A stretch of DNA of 64,000 nt, taken from contig NZ_CP017269.1 of NCBI RefSeq assembly GCF_001750685.1, positions 1,653,416-1,717,415 of the forward strand, written 5' to 3'. Within the stretch, counting starts at the first letter, position 1. Every line of letters starts with the position of its first letter. Below, piece after piece: positions 32,978 to 41,641 of this stretch. The notes below the pieces were generated by a model. The model was given only the letters and a program-made list of their open reading frames with translations. It searched no databases and was not told the DNA's origin. The translations under genes were made by a program, and so were the position numbers. Source of the stretch: Geosporobacter ferrireducens. Its GTDB lineage: Bacteria > Bacillota > Clostridia > Peptostreptococcales > Thermotaleaceae.

Positions 32978-33352
32978 TCATTCTTTTTTCTTATCAAGTA
33001 TACTTTTCAACTGATCAATTTCGTCTTTTGTCAAGTCCTGATCTTCTAAAAAATTAGTAAGCAACACACTTAGTGCTCCTCCATAAACCCGCTCAAGAAA
33101 GGAGCGACTTTCCTCCTTAACACACGCATCCTCTGTAACCAAAGGATAATAGAGATAAGAACGTCCTTCTTGCGTAAAGCCAACAGCATTTTTTCTAACA
33201 AGTCTACCCAGTAATGTTTTTACAGTTTTGGGCTTCCATGATGTTACCCCTTCAAGCTGTTCTATCACCTGGCTGGAAGTAATTGGAGAATTGGTCCACA
33301 ATACTTTCATCACCTGCCACTCAGTGTCTGAAATACTTGGTAATTTCTTCAT
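32978..33352 (-). CDS. blaI: BlaI/MecI-family repressor
   Basis: 124 residues. Winged helix (ISDTEWQVMKVLW, TSWKPKTVKTLLGRLVRK) followed by a dimerisation region. The Asn-Phe pair in LLTNFLEDQDL matches the cleavage site known in staphylococcal BlaI (Asn101-Phe102). A TTACGTTTGTAA operator overlaps its own start site. It represses itself, blaR1 and the metallo-beta-lactamase gene until induction. Confidence 0.92.
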   Translation of the reverse strand: MKKLPSISDTEWQVMKVLWTNSPITSSQVIEQLEGVTSWKPKTVKTLLGRLVRKNAVGFTQEGRSYLYYPLVTEDACVKEESRSFLERVYGGALSVLLTNFLEDQDLTKDEIDQLKSILDKKKE

Positions 33353-33370
33353 TAAATCACCTCATTAAGA

Positions 33371-33415
33371 TTACGTTTGTAATTCTATCCTATAACTTTT
33401 CTATTTCCGTGTCAA
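33371..33415 (-). promoter_or_regulatory. blaI promoter and operator
   Basis: Minus strand: -35 TTGACA (33410-33415), 17-base spacer, -10 TAGGAT (33387-33392), and the dyad TTACGTTTGTAA (33371-33382) immediately downstream, across the likely start point. Confidence 0.7.
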
Positions 33416-33427
33416 TGTTCTTTTATA

Positions 33428-33827
33428 GTGACAAGGGGACGGGGTTATTGTCACGCTGCATTTTTTTGAATAATCCCTCTACTAATTCCTGTCAATCTTT
33501 CAATTTGTCTAATTGATAGACCCTATCCTTCCTTTAACTCTTTTATATATCTATTTTTTTTATCTACATCCATCATTTGTAGGTCTACTCCTGCCCAACT
33601 TTACAATGACCATATAATCTGTAGGCTATAAGCTCCCTGTATTTTTGCAAGGTTTGAATAAGCTTTTGACAATCCTCCTCATCTTCAAACACAGTTTGAC
33701 GATTTATTCCTCTCATAACAATATGGTATATTCCACTTTTACTTTTTATCCTTGTCATGAAAATCACCTCTATGATATGTTATATCCTAGAGGTGATCGC
33801 GCGTCAACAACCCCGTCCCCTTGTCAC
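33428..33827. mobile_element. Deleted Y1-type (IS200/RAYT-like) transposase unit with 19-bp inverted repeats
   Basis: Perfect inverted repeats GTGACAAGGGGACGGGGTT (33428-33446) and its complement (33809-33827) bound a 400-bp unit containing two remnants of a REP-associated tyrosine transposase. The central part of the gene is missing. It sits directly upstream of the blaI promoter, whose -35 box ends 12 bp from the repeat. Confidence 0.7.
33451..33758 (-). pseudogene. Y1 transposase remnant (N- and C-terminal pieces)
   Basis: The N-terminal piece reads MTRIKSKSGIYHIVMRGINR, the classical start of REP-associated Y1 transposases with the HIV.RG region, and stops after about 57 residues. The C-terminal piece (GLSIRQIERLTGISRGIIQK) follows in the same strand after a stop codon. 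Full-length relatives are over 200 residues, so the HUH and tyrosine region is largely lost and the gene is dead. Confidence 0.75.
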
Positions 33828-33859
33828 GTCCCCCAACCCAGTCCCCTTGGTTTCGTGGT

Positions 33860-34450
33860 TTACTCGAATTCTGGCGCATATTTATTGCAAAACTCTTTTC
33901 TTGCTATTTCTGTATATTTCAAAATGAATTCAGTTTTAGCATTGGTATATCCATCTCTATTATGCATGTATTCCTCTTTCAGTTCTTGTTTTAGTTTTCC
34001 ATATACTTCAGCAATTTCTTTATAAATTAAAAGATAATCTCTGAAATATAATTCATTCCAATCTCCCCAAAATCTAACATGGAGATGAAAAACTTTTTCA
34101 GCAAAACCATTTGGAGTATACCCCTTATTAAATGACATTTGTAAGTCTGGTTTATTTTTAAATGACATTAATGTCCAGCCAGCATTACTTAATTTATACT
34201 TTATTTGCTCTATATCACTGTTACAATCAATTTCCAACAAAATATCTACAGTGGGTTTGGCAATCAATCCTTCAATAGCACTACTTCCAATATGATTTAT
34301 TCGCTTTATGCTATTTTCACCTATTGCATTAACTATTTCATCTTTTTCAACTAAGTACCATTCTTTGTAAGAAGGATTATGTTCCTTTAAAATAATCGGA
34401 AATAGTTGCCATAATTCTTCTAACGACATTTCGGACAATGCTTTTCCCAT
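33860..34450 (-). CDS. GrpB/UPF0157 family protein
   Basis: 196 residues of the nucleotidyltransferase-superfamily GrpB group, recognised by INHIGSSAIEGLIAKPTVDILLEI, HLHVRFWGDWN and FRDYLL. Members are distant relatives of kanamycin-type nucleotidyltransferases; the cellular role is unknown. AGGAGGTTCC lies before the ATG. It stands alone among mobile-DNA debris and appears intact. Confidence 0.82.
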   Translation of the reverse strand: MGKALSEMSLEELWQLFPIILKEHNPSYKEWYLVEKDEIVNAIGENSIKRINHIGSSAIEGLIAKPTVDILLEIDCNSDIEQIKYKLSNAGWTLMSFKNKPDLQMSFNKGYTPNGFAEKVFHLHVRFWGDWNELYFRDYLLIYKEIAEVYGKLKQELKEEYMHNRDGYTNAKTEFILKYTEIARKEFCNKYAPEFE

Positions 34451-34628
34451 AGGAACCTCCTAAATAATACATAAATATCTTTACTTCGTACTTTCTTACA
34501 AGTGTGGATTAAATTATAGTCTACTCATATGCTAATTATAACAATAATTTCAATATAATGTATATAACTAAACAAAAATCGACTTTCTTTCTTTAAAACT
34601 CGATATTTAAGTTTTTAATGCCAAATGC

Positions 34629-34655
34629 CAACAACCCCATCACTGTGACACGTCC
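34629..34655. repeat. Solo end of the RAYT-like unit
   Basis: CAACAACCCC and TGTGACACGTCC repeat, with a few changes, the right end of the unit at 33805-33831. Probably a leftover end from another insertion. The rest of 34451-34731 shows only a possible promoter TTATATAAT before the truncated phosphatase gene. Confidence 0.45.
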
Positions 34656-34731
34656 ATATAAAAGGTGAAAAGCTAGGATGATTGTTATATAATGGTATGT
34701 AAGTATCTAGTAAAGAAGCCAGAAGAGAATT

Positions 34732-34993
34732 ATGAAAGTCGGCTTAATTAGACATTTTGAGGTTGATTTACCTCTGAAGAAAAATCTCTCATCAAATGAA
34801 TTTGCAGAATGGGTTAAACGATACAACTCATTTAAAGTAAAGACAAGAGAGATTGAGATTAACTCAACAGAATGGGATAAATGTTATAGCAGTGATTTGC
34901 CAAGGGCGATGGAAACGGCGAACTATTTGTTCAAAGGAAAAATTCACAAAACAGAATTAATTAGGGAAGTACCTCTGGGCCCAATTATTACAA
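34732..34993 (+). pseudogene. Histidine phosphatase, 5' fragment
   Basis: About 88 residues of a phosphoglycerate-mutase-like phosphatase: MKVGLIRHFEV carries the catalytic Arg-His and CYSSDLPRAMETANYLF the next conserved block. The family is about 190-200 residues; here similarity ends near 34993 and the frame runs into unrelated, higher-GC DNA to a stop at 35082. The gene was cut by insertion or deletion at the left border of the transporter island. Confidence 0.7.
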
Positions 34994-34999
34994 CAAAGT

Positions 35000-35146
35000 T
35001 CAAAATACATCAAAGAAGTATCGAAAAATTGGGGAATCACAGACAGAATGATAGTGTACCATTGCTCTGCCGGACGGATTAAGGGAGCTAAAAAAATGGG
35101 AAATACATGGCTCGTTCCTGCTGACGCTGAAAAACCGGCTGTCTGA
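35000..35146 (+). pseudogene. Excisionase-like helix-turn-helix protein, 3' fragment
   Basis: In the frame not used by the phosphatase, bases 35000-35146 encode about 48 residues: KEVSKNWGITDRMIVYHC, AGRIKGAKKMGNTWLVPADA and a stop. This is the MerR/excisionase-like domain found on clostridial mobile elements, without its start. It marks the left edge of imported DNA. Confidence 0.65.
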
Positions 35147-35184
35147 CGATATGGGAGCAGTAAAGGAAAGGATGGTGAAAATAA

Positions 35185-35871
35185 ATGAAACGGATATTTT
35201 TGGTCGAGGACGATAAGGCAATCGCTAAAAACCTTATACTTTTGCTCCGCTCGGAGGGATTTACAGTCACCCACGCCCCTACGCGACGTGACGCCCTTGC
35301 CATACTTGCCGGGAATAAATTTGACTTGGCACTCGTTGATATTTCTTTGCCTGACGGAAATGGCTTTACGGTTTGCACGGAAATCAAAGAAACGCAAGAG
35401 GTTCCTGTTATCTTTCTGACGGCTTCCGGCGATGAGGCGAGCGTTGTTACCGGGCTGAACATGGGGGCGGACGACTATATCACCAAGCCTTTTCGTCCCC
35501 GGGAATTGATTGCACGAATTGGAACTGCCCTGCGAAAAAGCGGTCGTTTCGGGTCGGATTTTGAAATTCGCGGACTTCATGTTGATACGGCAAGCGGCAT
35601 TGTGAAAAAAAACGGCCGCGAGGTTTTTCTTTCAGCATTAGAATACCGCTTGTTGCTGGTGTTTATTAGCAACCCTAAAAGTATTATCACAAGGAGCAGG
35701 CTGCTTGACGAATTGTGGGACGCTGCAGGCGAGTTTGTCAACGACAATACACTGACCGTGTACATCAAACGCCTGCGGGAGAAGATAGAGGATGATCCGG
35801 CAAGTCCGCAAATCATTCTGACCGTTCGCGGGACAGGGTATAGATTGGGGGACAGGTATGCTTCGGAATAG
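35185..35871 (+). CDS. OmpR-family response regulator
   Basis: 228 residues: receiver domain with acidic pocket VEDD, phosphoacceptor Asp in LVDISLPDG, Thr in LTASG and Lys in TKPF, followed by a winged-helix output domain (ALEYRLLLVF, DNTLTVYIKRLREKI, VRGTGYRL). It overlaps the kinase gene by 14 bp. Such pairs sit beside ABC transporters for antimicrobial-peptide sensing and resistance in Firmicutes. Base composition is richer in G and C than the flanking DNA. Confidence 0.9.
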   Translation: MKRIFLVEDDKAIAKNLILLLRSEGFTVTHAPTRRDALAILAGNKFDLALVDISLPDGNGFTVCTEIKETQEVPVIFLTASGDEASVVTGLNMGADDYITKPFRPRELIARIGTALRKSGRFGSDFEIRGLHVDTASGIVKKNGREVFLSALEYRLLLVFISNPKSIITRSRLLDELWDAAGEFVNDNTLTVYIKRLREKIEDDPASPQIILTVRGTGYRLGDRYASE

Positions 35872-36847
35872 AGAGTTTCGGCAGTTTGCCTTTTTGTTCT
35901 CCTTCATGACCGCCGCCGCTGTGACACTGGGATTTGCAATCAATACGACGGCTGGAATCCTTGCCATTACTTCTGCCGCCGCCTTCGGCACAGCGTTTTT
36001 TGCATTTACCAAAGCCCGATACAAAAGCATTGCGCAGATTGCAGATCAAATCGATCTTGTGCTTCATAATGCTGACCATCTGTATATTGGTGAATCGGAC
36101 GAGGGCGAACTTTCCATTCTGCACAGCGAGATAACAAAAATGATGCTGCGTATTCGGGAGCAAAACAACGCGCTGAAAAAAGAAAAAGAACATCTTGCCG
36201 ATTCACTGGCCGACATAGCCCACCAACTCCGAACTCCTCTCACATCCGCGAACCTCATTCTGTCATTGTTAGCAAATACCCCTGATGAAAACGAACGGAA
36301 AGCATTTGTGCGTGAAACAGAGGAATTGCTTGTGCGGATGGATTGGCTGATTACTTCCCTACTAAAATTATCCCGCTTGGACGCGGGCATTGTAGTGTTC
36401 CAGAGCGAGCAGATAGATGTGAACACTTTGATAAGCGCCGCGCTTCGCCCGTTTCTTATCCCGATGGAACTGCACGATATTCCTTTGCAAATAGACGTGC
36501 CGAAAGGGATCATCATTCAGGGCGATTCAGGTTGGCTTTCGGAAGCAATTCAAAACATCCTCAAAAATTGCATGGAAAGCGCTGGCGAGAACGGGAAGAT
36601 TGAGATTGTCTGCAGGTCCAACCCACTGTTTACTGAGATTACCATCCACGACAGCGGCGTAGGTTTTGAAAAAGAAGATTTACCCTGCCTGTTTGACAGG
36701 TTTTATCGTGGGAAAAACCCAAACGCTACAGGATACGGGATTGGATTGGCGCTCTGCAAGACGATTATAACACGGCAGGGCGGGACGATTATCGCAAAAA
36801 ATCACCCGCATGGCGGCGCGAACTTTGCCATTCGTTTCCCAAAGTGA
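35858..36847 (+). CDS. Sensor histidine kinase
   Basis: 329 residues: two N-terminal membrane helices (about 8-48) with almost no extracellular loop, a linker, the phosphoacceptor DIAHQLRTPLTS, the N-box ILKNCMES, G1 HDSGVGF and G2 GYGIGLAL. The very short sensor region is typical of intramembrane-sensing kinases that rely on a partner transporter. Translationally overlapped with its response regulator. Confidence 0.9.
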   Translation: MLRNREFRQFAFLFSFMTAAAVTLGFAINTTAGILAITSAAAFGTAFFAFTKARYKSIAQIADQIDLVLHNADHLYIGESDEGELSILHSEITKMMLRIREQNNALKKEKEHLADSLADIAHQLRTPLTSANLILSLLANTPDENERKAFVRETEELLVRMDWLITSLLKLSRLDAGIVVFQSEQIDVNTLISAALRPFLIPMELHDIPLQIDVPKGIIIQGDSGWLSEAIQNILKNCMESAGENGKIEIVCRSNPLFTEITIHDSGVGFEKEDLPCLFDRFYRGKNPNATGYGIGLALCKTIITRQGGTIIAKNHPHGGANFAIRFPK

Positions 36848-36929
36848 CGAATCTCTCACCGAAAAGTCACAGAGATGTAAGTTGAAATCTTTATTATATG
36901 GGTAAACCGTGACGAAGGAGGCTCACATA

Positions 36930-37613
36930 ATGGAGTTCTTAAAAATTGAAAATCTATGCAAGGTCTACGGCAAGGGTGAAAATCAAGTTACCGCACTTGA
37001 CCATGTTTCGCTTACTATCGAAAAGGGGGAGTTTACCGCAATCATCGGTTCCTCCGGCTCCGGCAAATCCACATTGCTTCACAGCATCGGCGCCGTGGAT
37101 GTGCCGACAAGCGGAAAGGTGTATTTGGACGGGCAGGATGTCTATGGCCAAAGCAATGAAAAACTTGCCATTTTCCGCAGGCGGCAGATCGGACTGATTT
37201 ACCAGTTTCACAACCTCATTCCCACTCTGAATGTGGTGGAAAACATCACCTTGCCTATACTGATGGACAAGCGGAAGGTCAACGAGGAGCGGCTGAATGA
37301 CCTTCTCGAAATGATTGGATTAAAAGACCGCAAAACCCATTTACCCAATCAGCTTTCGGGCGGCCAGCAACAGCGTGTTTCTATTGGACGCGCTTTGATG
37401 AACGCCCCGGCGGTCATGCTTGCTGACGAACCCACGGGCAGTTTGGACAGCCGAAATGGACATGAAATCATCAAACTGCTGAAAGAAAGCAATAAAAAAT
37501 ATGGGCAAACCCTGCTTCTCGTTACCCATGACGAAAATATCGCCCTGCAAGCAGACCGCATTATCGGCATATCAGACGGCAAAGTAGCAAGAGACGAGAG
37601 GGTGCGGCCATGA
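36930..37613 (+). CDS. ABC transporter ATP-binding protein (MacB/BceA type)
   Basis: 227 residues: Walker A GSSGSGKST, Q-loop YQFHNLIPTL, signature LSGGQQQRVSIG, Walker B VMLADEPTGSLD, H-loop LVTHDE. LADEPTGSLDS is typical for ATPases of FtsX-type transporters. AAGGAGG precedes the ATG at 36930. It overlaps the permease gene by 4 bp. The 82-bp gap before it probably holds a promoter recognised by the response regulator, since a TTGAAA and a TATTAT-like box can be seen. Confidence 0.9.
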   Translation: MEFLKIENLCKVYGKGENQVTALDHVSLTIEKGEFTAIIGSSGSGKSTLLHSIGAVDVPTSGKVYLDGQDVYGQSNEKLAIFRRRQIGLIYQFHNLIPTLNVVENITLPILMDKRKVNEERLNDLLEMIGLKDRKTHLPNQLSGGQQQRVSIGRALMNAPAVMLADEPTGSLDSRNGHEIIKLLKESNKKYGQTLLLVTHDENIALQADRIIGISDGKVARDERVRP

Positions 37614-40150
37614 ACATTTTTAACAAAGTCACCTTGCAAAGCTTGAAAAAAAGCCGCACCCGAACAATTGTTACGGTGATCGGAGTGGTTCTGTCCGCCG
37701 CCATGATTACGGCAGTCGCTACCTTTGCCGTGTCCCTGCAAAGCTATATGATAAACGGTGCTGCTGCCAAATATGGTGATTGGCATATTGAAATCCCGGA
37801 CACAGATTCCTCCATTGTGCAGAAACAGGCAGAGGACAGCCGAGTGGCAGATGCGGTAGCGCTGCAGAACATCGGCTATGCCACACTGGAAGGCGGACAA
37901 AATCCCGACAAGCCCTATCTTTTTATTACCGGATGGAACGAGGAAGCCTTGGATGCTCTGCCCATCAAGATGCTTTCCGGCAGACTGCCGGAGAACAGCA
38001 GCGAGGTCGTGATACCGGCTCATATTGCGGCAAACGGCGGCGTGAAAATTTCGGTGGGCGACACACTCACTCTCTCGGTCGGCAACCGCATGAGCGGCGA
38101 TCAGAAGCTCAGCCAGCACGATTCGTATCGTGCCGGGGAAGAAACGCTTGTACCCACGACAGAGAAAACATATACGGTTGTCGGCATCTGTGGGCGGCCG
38201 GCAATCGAGGAGTATGCTGCACCCGGATACACTTTCATCACAACAGAGGATACAGCCGCAGCGGATAGTCTTACCGCATTTATTACACTGAAGAACCCAT
38301 ATCAGGTTCATTCTTATGCAGACAGCCTATCAGACAATAACAGTTACGTTTTGAACGATGATGTACTACGTTTTATGGGACTTTCAGGGGAAAAGATGGT
38401 TACAGTTCTCCTATACTCGATTGGCGGCATTTTGATTGCCCTGGTTATGCTCGGCTCGGTGTTCCTGATTTATAATTCATTCAACATATCACTGAACAAA
38501 CGCACACACCAGTTTGGAATTCTCATGTCAGTAGGTGCCACGGAAAAACAGCTGCGCAATTCTGTGCTGTTTGAGGGGCTTTGCATCGGTACAATCGGCA
38601 TTCCGATCGGCATTTTGGTCGGGATACCAAGCATCCAGCTTGTGCTTTCTCTTGTGGCAAAAAATTTCGCAAATGTTATGTATGACAATGTACCGTTGAC
38701 TTTGGTGGTATCTGTTCCTGCTCTTGTTGCTGCGGCGGTTATCAGTATGATCACCATTCTGATTTCGGCCTATATTCCGGCAAAGAAGGCCGCCAGTACG
38801 CCTGTGATGGAGTGTATCCGCCAGACAAACGAGGTCAAGGTGGAAGCCAAAGCCATAAGAACCTCAAAGCTCGCGAAACGCCTTTACGGTTTAGAGGAAA
38901 CACTTGCGTTAAAAAACTTTAAGAGAAACAGGCGGCGTTACCGCAGCATTATCCTGTCGCTTACGTTAAGCGTCGTGTTATTTGTGTCGGCAAGCTCTTT
39001 CGGAACCTATCTGAATCAGCTCGCGGAGAATTCATCTGTGGTAGTTGAAGAATATGACATCTGTTTTTATTCGCGAGACATGGAGGAAAGCGAGCTGTTC
39101 CAGCTTTATGACGAGCTAAAAACCGCCGACGGCGTTACCGAAAGCTCTTATCAGGCACTTTGGACCTATTCCTGCGTGCTCAATACAAGTGATTTGTCAA
39201 GTCATTTTTTGGATGAGTTCGGCGAGCCCATCGGTTATGATGGGGCAAGTGAAACGGTGGAAGTGCAGTTGGATATTCAGTTTGTTGAGGACAGCGTCTA
39301 TCAGAACCTGCTCGAAGGCCTCGGTCTGTCCGCAGAGGAATACACCGGGCAGGACAAAAAAATGATCATGGCAGGAATACTGCCCGGGCGTTGGTATACG
39401 CAGGAACAGCCTATGGAATTTACGCTCCGCTCCAAGACCGGGGACCAGACGAAAACGATCCGTGCAACCTTTGTAAAAGACTACCCGGATCTGCTGCCCA
39501 CGGAGCCGGGTGAGTGGCCCGGATACGCTCTTATGGTGATGGCCCCTTACGAGGTAAAGCCGCAGTTTGACGCACTGGGTGTGACTGTAAAGCCTACAAA
39601 ACTGGGCATGACCTTCCAGTCAGAAAATCCCGGTCAGTCTACAGCTGCAATGCAGACGATGATTGATGGGGCCGGCATTACCGCCGACTATCATCTGTAC
39701 AATGTCTATGAGATACTGGAGCAAAACCGTAATATCACATTCATTGTCAATCTGTTCTCGGTTGTTTTTATCATGATGATTTCGCTGATCGCGGTTGCGA
39801 ACGTCTTCAACACGATTTCCACCAATATCAAGCTGCGCAGACGGGAACTTGCCATGCTCCGTTCTGTGGGGATGTCAGACCGGGATTTCAATAAGATGAT
39901 GTGCTTTGAATGCGCTCTTTATGGAGCACGGACGATGCTTTGGGGTCTGCCCCTCTCAGGAATCCTTTCCTATCTGATTTATAAGGGCATGATCATCGGC
40001 GGCGGAAATGTTGATTTTGTGTTCCCGTGGGGCAGTATGGCAATCAGCGTGTTTGGTGTGCTCTTTATTGTATTTATTACAATGCTGTATGCCATTAGCA
40101 AGATAAAAAAAGAAAATATTATTGATGCGCTTCGGGATGACATGACTTGA
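37610..40150 (+). CDS. FtsX-family ABC transporter permease
   Basis: 846 residues with an N-terminal helix (TIVTVIGVVLSAAMITAVAT), a large extracytoplasmic domain, three helices with the FtsX block NKRTHQFGILMSVGATEKQL, a second repeat starting LALKNFKRNRRRYRSI and a last set with RELAMLRSVGMSDRDF. Two FtsX modules, not the ten-helix BceB layout. With the adjacent ATPase and two-component system it likely handles an antimicrobial peptide or envelope stress signal; the ligand is unknown. Confidence 0.88.
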   Translation: MNIFNKVTLQSLKKSRTRTIVTVIGVVLSAAMITAVATFAVSLQSYMINGAAAKYGDWHIEIPDTDSSIVQKQAEDSRVADAVALQNIGYATLEGGQNPDKPYLFITGWNEEALDALPIKMLSGRLPENSSEVVIPAHIAANGGVKISVGDTLTLSVGNRMSGDQKLSQHDSYRAGEETLVPTTEKTYTVVGICGRPAIEEYAAPGYTFITTEDTAAADSLTAFITLKNPYQVHSYADSLSDNNSYVLNDDVLRFMGLSGEKMVTVLLYSIGGILIALVMLGSVFLIYNSFNISLNKRTHQFGILMSVGATEKQLRNSVLFEGLCIGTIGIPIGILVGIPSIQLVLSLVAKNFANVMYDNVPLTLVVSVPALVAAAVISMITILISAYIPAKKAASTPVMECIRQTNEVKVEAKAIRTSKLAKRLYGLEETLALKNFKRNRRRYRSIILSLTLSVVLFVSASSFGTYLNQLAENSSVVVEEYDICFYSRDMEESELFQLYDELKTADGVTESSYQALWTYSCVLNTSDLSSHFLDEFGEPIGYDGASETVEVQLDIQFVEDSVYQNLLEGLGLSAEEYTGQDKKMIMAGILPGRWYTQEQPMEFTLRSKTGDQTKTIRATFVKDYPDLLPTEPGEWPGYALMVMAPYEVKPQFDALGVTVKPTKLGMTFQSENPGQSTAAMQTMIDGAGITADYHLYNVYEILEQNRNITFIVNLFSVVFIMMISLIAVANVFNTISTNIKLRRRELAMLRSVGMSDRDFNKMMCFECALYGARTMLWGLPLSGILSYLIYKGMIIGGGNVDFVFPWGSMAISVFGVLFIVFITMLYAISKIKKENIIDALRDDMT

Positions 40151-40212
40151 TTCAAAACCGATATTAAGATGATGTTTTACGTCCAAAATGTAGCCATACG
40201 ACAATTTTGAAA

Positions 40213-40366
40213 TAACAAACAAAACCCCCGGTTTTTGTTCGTGCAGATAATTCAGGCGAAGTCGTCCATAGTTGCCCAAATTATCAAACTCTGCTTTTCC
40301 GTCAATTTCAATGTTGGGGTATAGTAACCCATCAATTTCTGTGTATTCAAATTCAAACTTTGCCAT
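40213..40366 (-). pseudogene. TnpV-like transposon protein, 5' fragment
   Basis: About 51 residues (EIDGLLYPNIEID, NLGNYGRLRLNYLHEQKPG) resemble the N-terminus of TnpV proteins on clostridial transposons, usually about 120 residues. After VLFVI the frame continues into the region opposite the permease gene with no further similarity. GGAGG stands before the ATG. It marks the right edge of the island. Confidence 0.55.
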
Positions 40367-40370
40367 AAAG

Positions 40371-40468
40371 CAAATCCTCCAATAAAGAGTATTTACAATT
40401 CATCGGTAATCGTTTGGCTGTGTGCTAAACAACTATGATTTTCGTAAACATCCTTATTGGAGGATTGC
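40371..40468. repeat. Inverted repeat beside the TnpV remnant
   Basis: CAAATCCTCCAATAA at 40373-40387 is repeated inverted as TTATTGGAGGATT near 40453-40466. It may be a transposon end or a remnant duplication of the tnpV ribosome-binding-site region. The remainder of 40367-40548 shows no gene. Confidence 0.35.
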
Positions 40469-40548
40469 ATTCTCCCGCAGCCTTTTTTGTGCTTTAAATT
40501 TTTCTTTATCGTCCTTTCCGTTTCAAGTCAATATGCTCTAGCAGGACA

Positions 40549-41553
40549 TTACTCTCCCAGTATCATCTCTGATGCTGCTTCAAATTCTTTCATGGCATTA
40601 TCCAGGTATGCTTTCGTATCAGCAGTATTCATATAGTCAGGTTCAACGCAATATGCAGTGGCGATGTCCTCAGCATATTCAGGCATCTTTGAAACCTGCT
40701 CCATGGCATCACTGACCTTTTTAATGATACGCTCGTCGGTACCCTTTGGGAAGGATAGGAAGTATGCACGTTGGGCAATTAAATCATAGCCTTGCTCCTT
40801 GGCAGTAGGGACATCAGAGAACAAACCGCTGCGCTCTTCGGAAAAGACAGCCAGCACACGGAAATCTCCAGAATCTATATAGGGTTTCATAACACCGTAA
40901 GGATTCACGTTTATATCAATCTTCTGCGCCAATAGCGCCGCATTCCGGTCGGTTCCGCCGCCGGCGTCAACAATATTAAAATCAGCGCCCGTAAGTTCTT
41001 CTATTTGTCGTCCAACATAATAGGTGTAACCGCCAACAGAGGAAGCATAAGTTAACTTACCGGGGTTCGCTTTTCCATAGCCAATCAGGTCATCAAGGGT
41101 TTTATAAGGGCTTTTTGTATTCACAGCAAGAATGTATGAATTGTCCATAATTCCTGTAGCCGCAACATCCAATGCCTCATGAGCAAAATCAGTTACTCCG
41201 ACAACCTTGTTCATCAGCATAGAGTCATGGAAGAATAGGCCGGAATATCCATCTGGTTTAGAATCCCGTACCAAAATGGTCCCTCCGCTGCCATTTGCGC
41301 CGGCAACATTCACAACCACTACAGGTGTACCTAAAATTGGTTCTAAATACTTTGCATAGGTCCGGGCATGGAAATCTGTATCTCCACCCGCATTAAAGGG
41401 AACAACAATTTCAAAGGGCTTGTTCGGCCAGTCAAAGGACTCTTCAGATGCTTTTTCAGGTGCTTCTTTTTCTGTTTGAGCCGGTGATGAACAGCCCGCA
41501 AACAAACTGGTGACTAAAAGCATTGCAATTAAAAGAACACTTATTTTCTTCAT
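40549..41553 (-). CDS. tctC: Tripartite tricarboxylate transporter substrate-binding lipoprotein (TctC)
   Basis: 334 residues with lipobox SLFAGCSSP. Family blocks WPNKPFEIVVPFNAGGDTDFHAR, VVVVNVAGANGSGG and VGGYTYYVGRQIEELTGADFNIV are standard for TctC/BUG proteins. It binds a carboxylate outside the membrane and delivers it to TctAB. It is the last gene of the sigma-54-controlled operon, whose enzymes suggest an acid sugar as ligand. Confidence 0.9.
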   Translation of the reverse strand: MKKISVLLIAMLLVTSLFAGCSSPAQTEKEAPEKASEESFDWPNKPFEIVVPFNAGGDTDFHARTYAKYLEPILGTPVVVVNVAGANGSGGTILVRDSKPDGYSGLFFHDSMLMNKVVGVTDFAHEALDVAATGIMDNSYILAVNTKSPYKTLDDLIGYGKANPGKLTYASSVGGYTYYVGRQIEELTGADFNIVDAGGGTDRNAALLAQKIDINVNPYGVMKPYIDSGDFRVLAVFSEERSGLFSDVPTAKEQGYDLIAQRAYFLSFPKGTDERIIKKVSDAMEQVSKMPEYAEDIATAYCVEPDYMNTADTKAYLDNAMKEFEAASEMILGE

Positions 41554-41641
41554 TTCTCATTCTCCTTTTCTTTTTTTGTTATATGATTTCTTCAATAACA
41601 AACCTTTTGAGAACAACTGGTTCTGTCTGCTTTCTACTTGT

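Noticed and set aside
34994..35082. Intact small histidine phosphatase of 116 residues
   Set aside because: Similarity stops at ~34993 and a different frame there encodes a recognisable helix-turn-helix fragment, so the gene is truncated.
39956..40212. Extension of the TnpV-like frame opposite the permease gene
   Set aside because: Sequence after VLFVI shows no similarity to TnpV and lies antisense to a clear FtsX permease end; only the first part is treated as a remnant.
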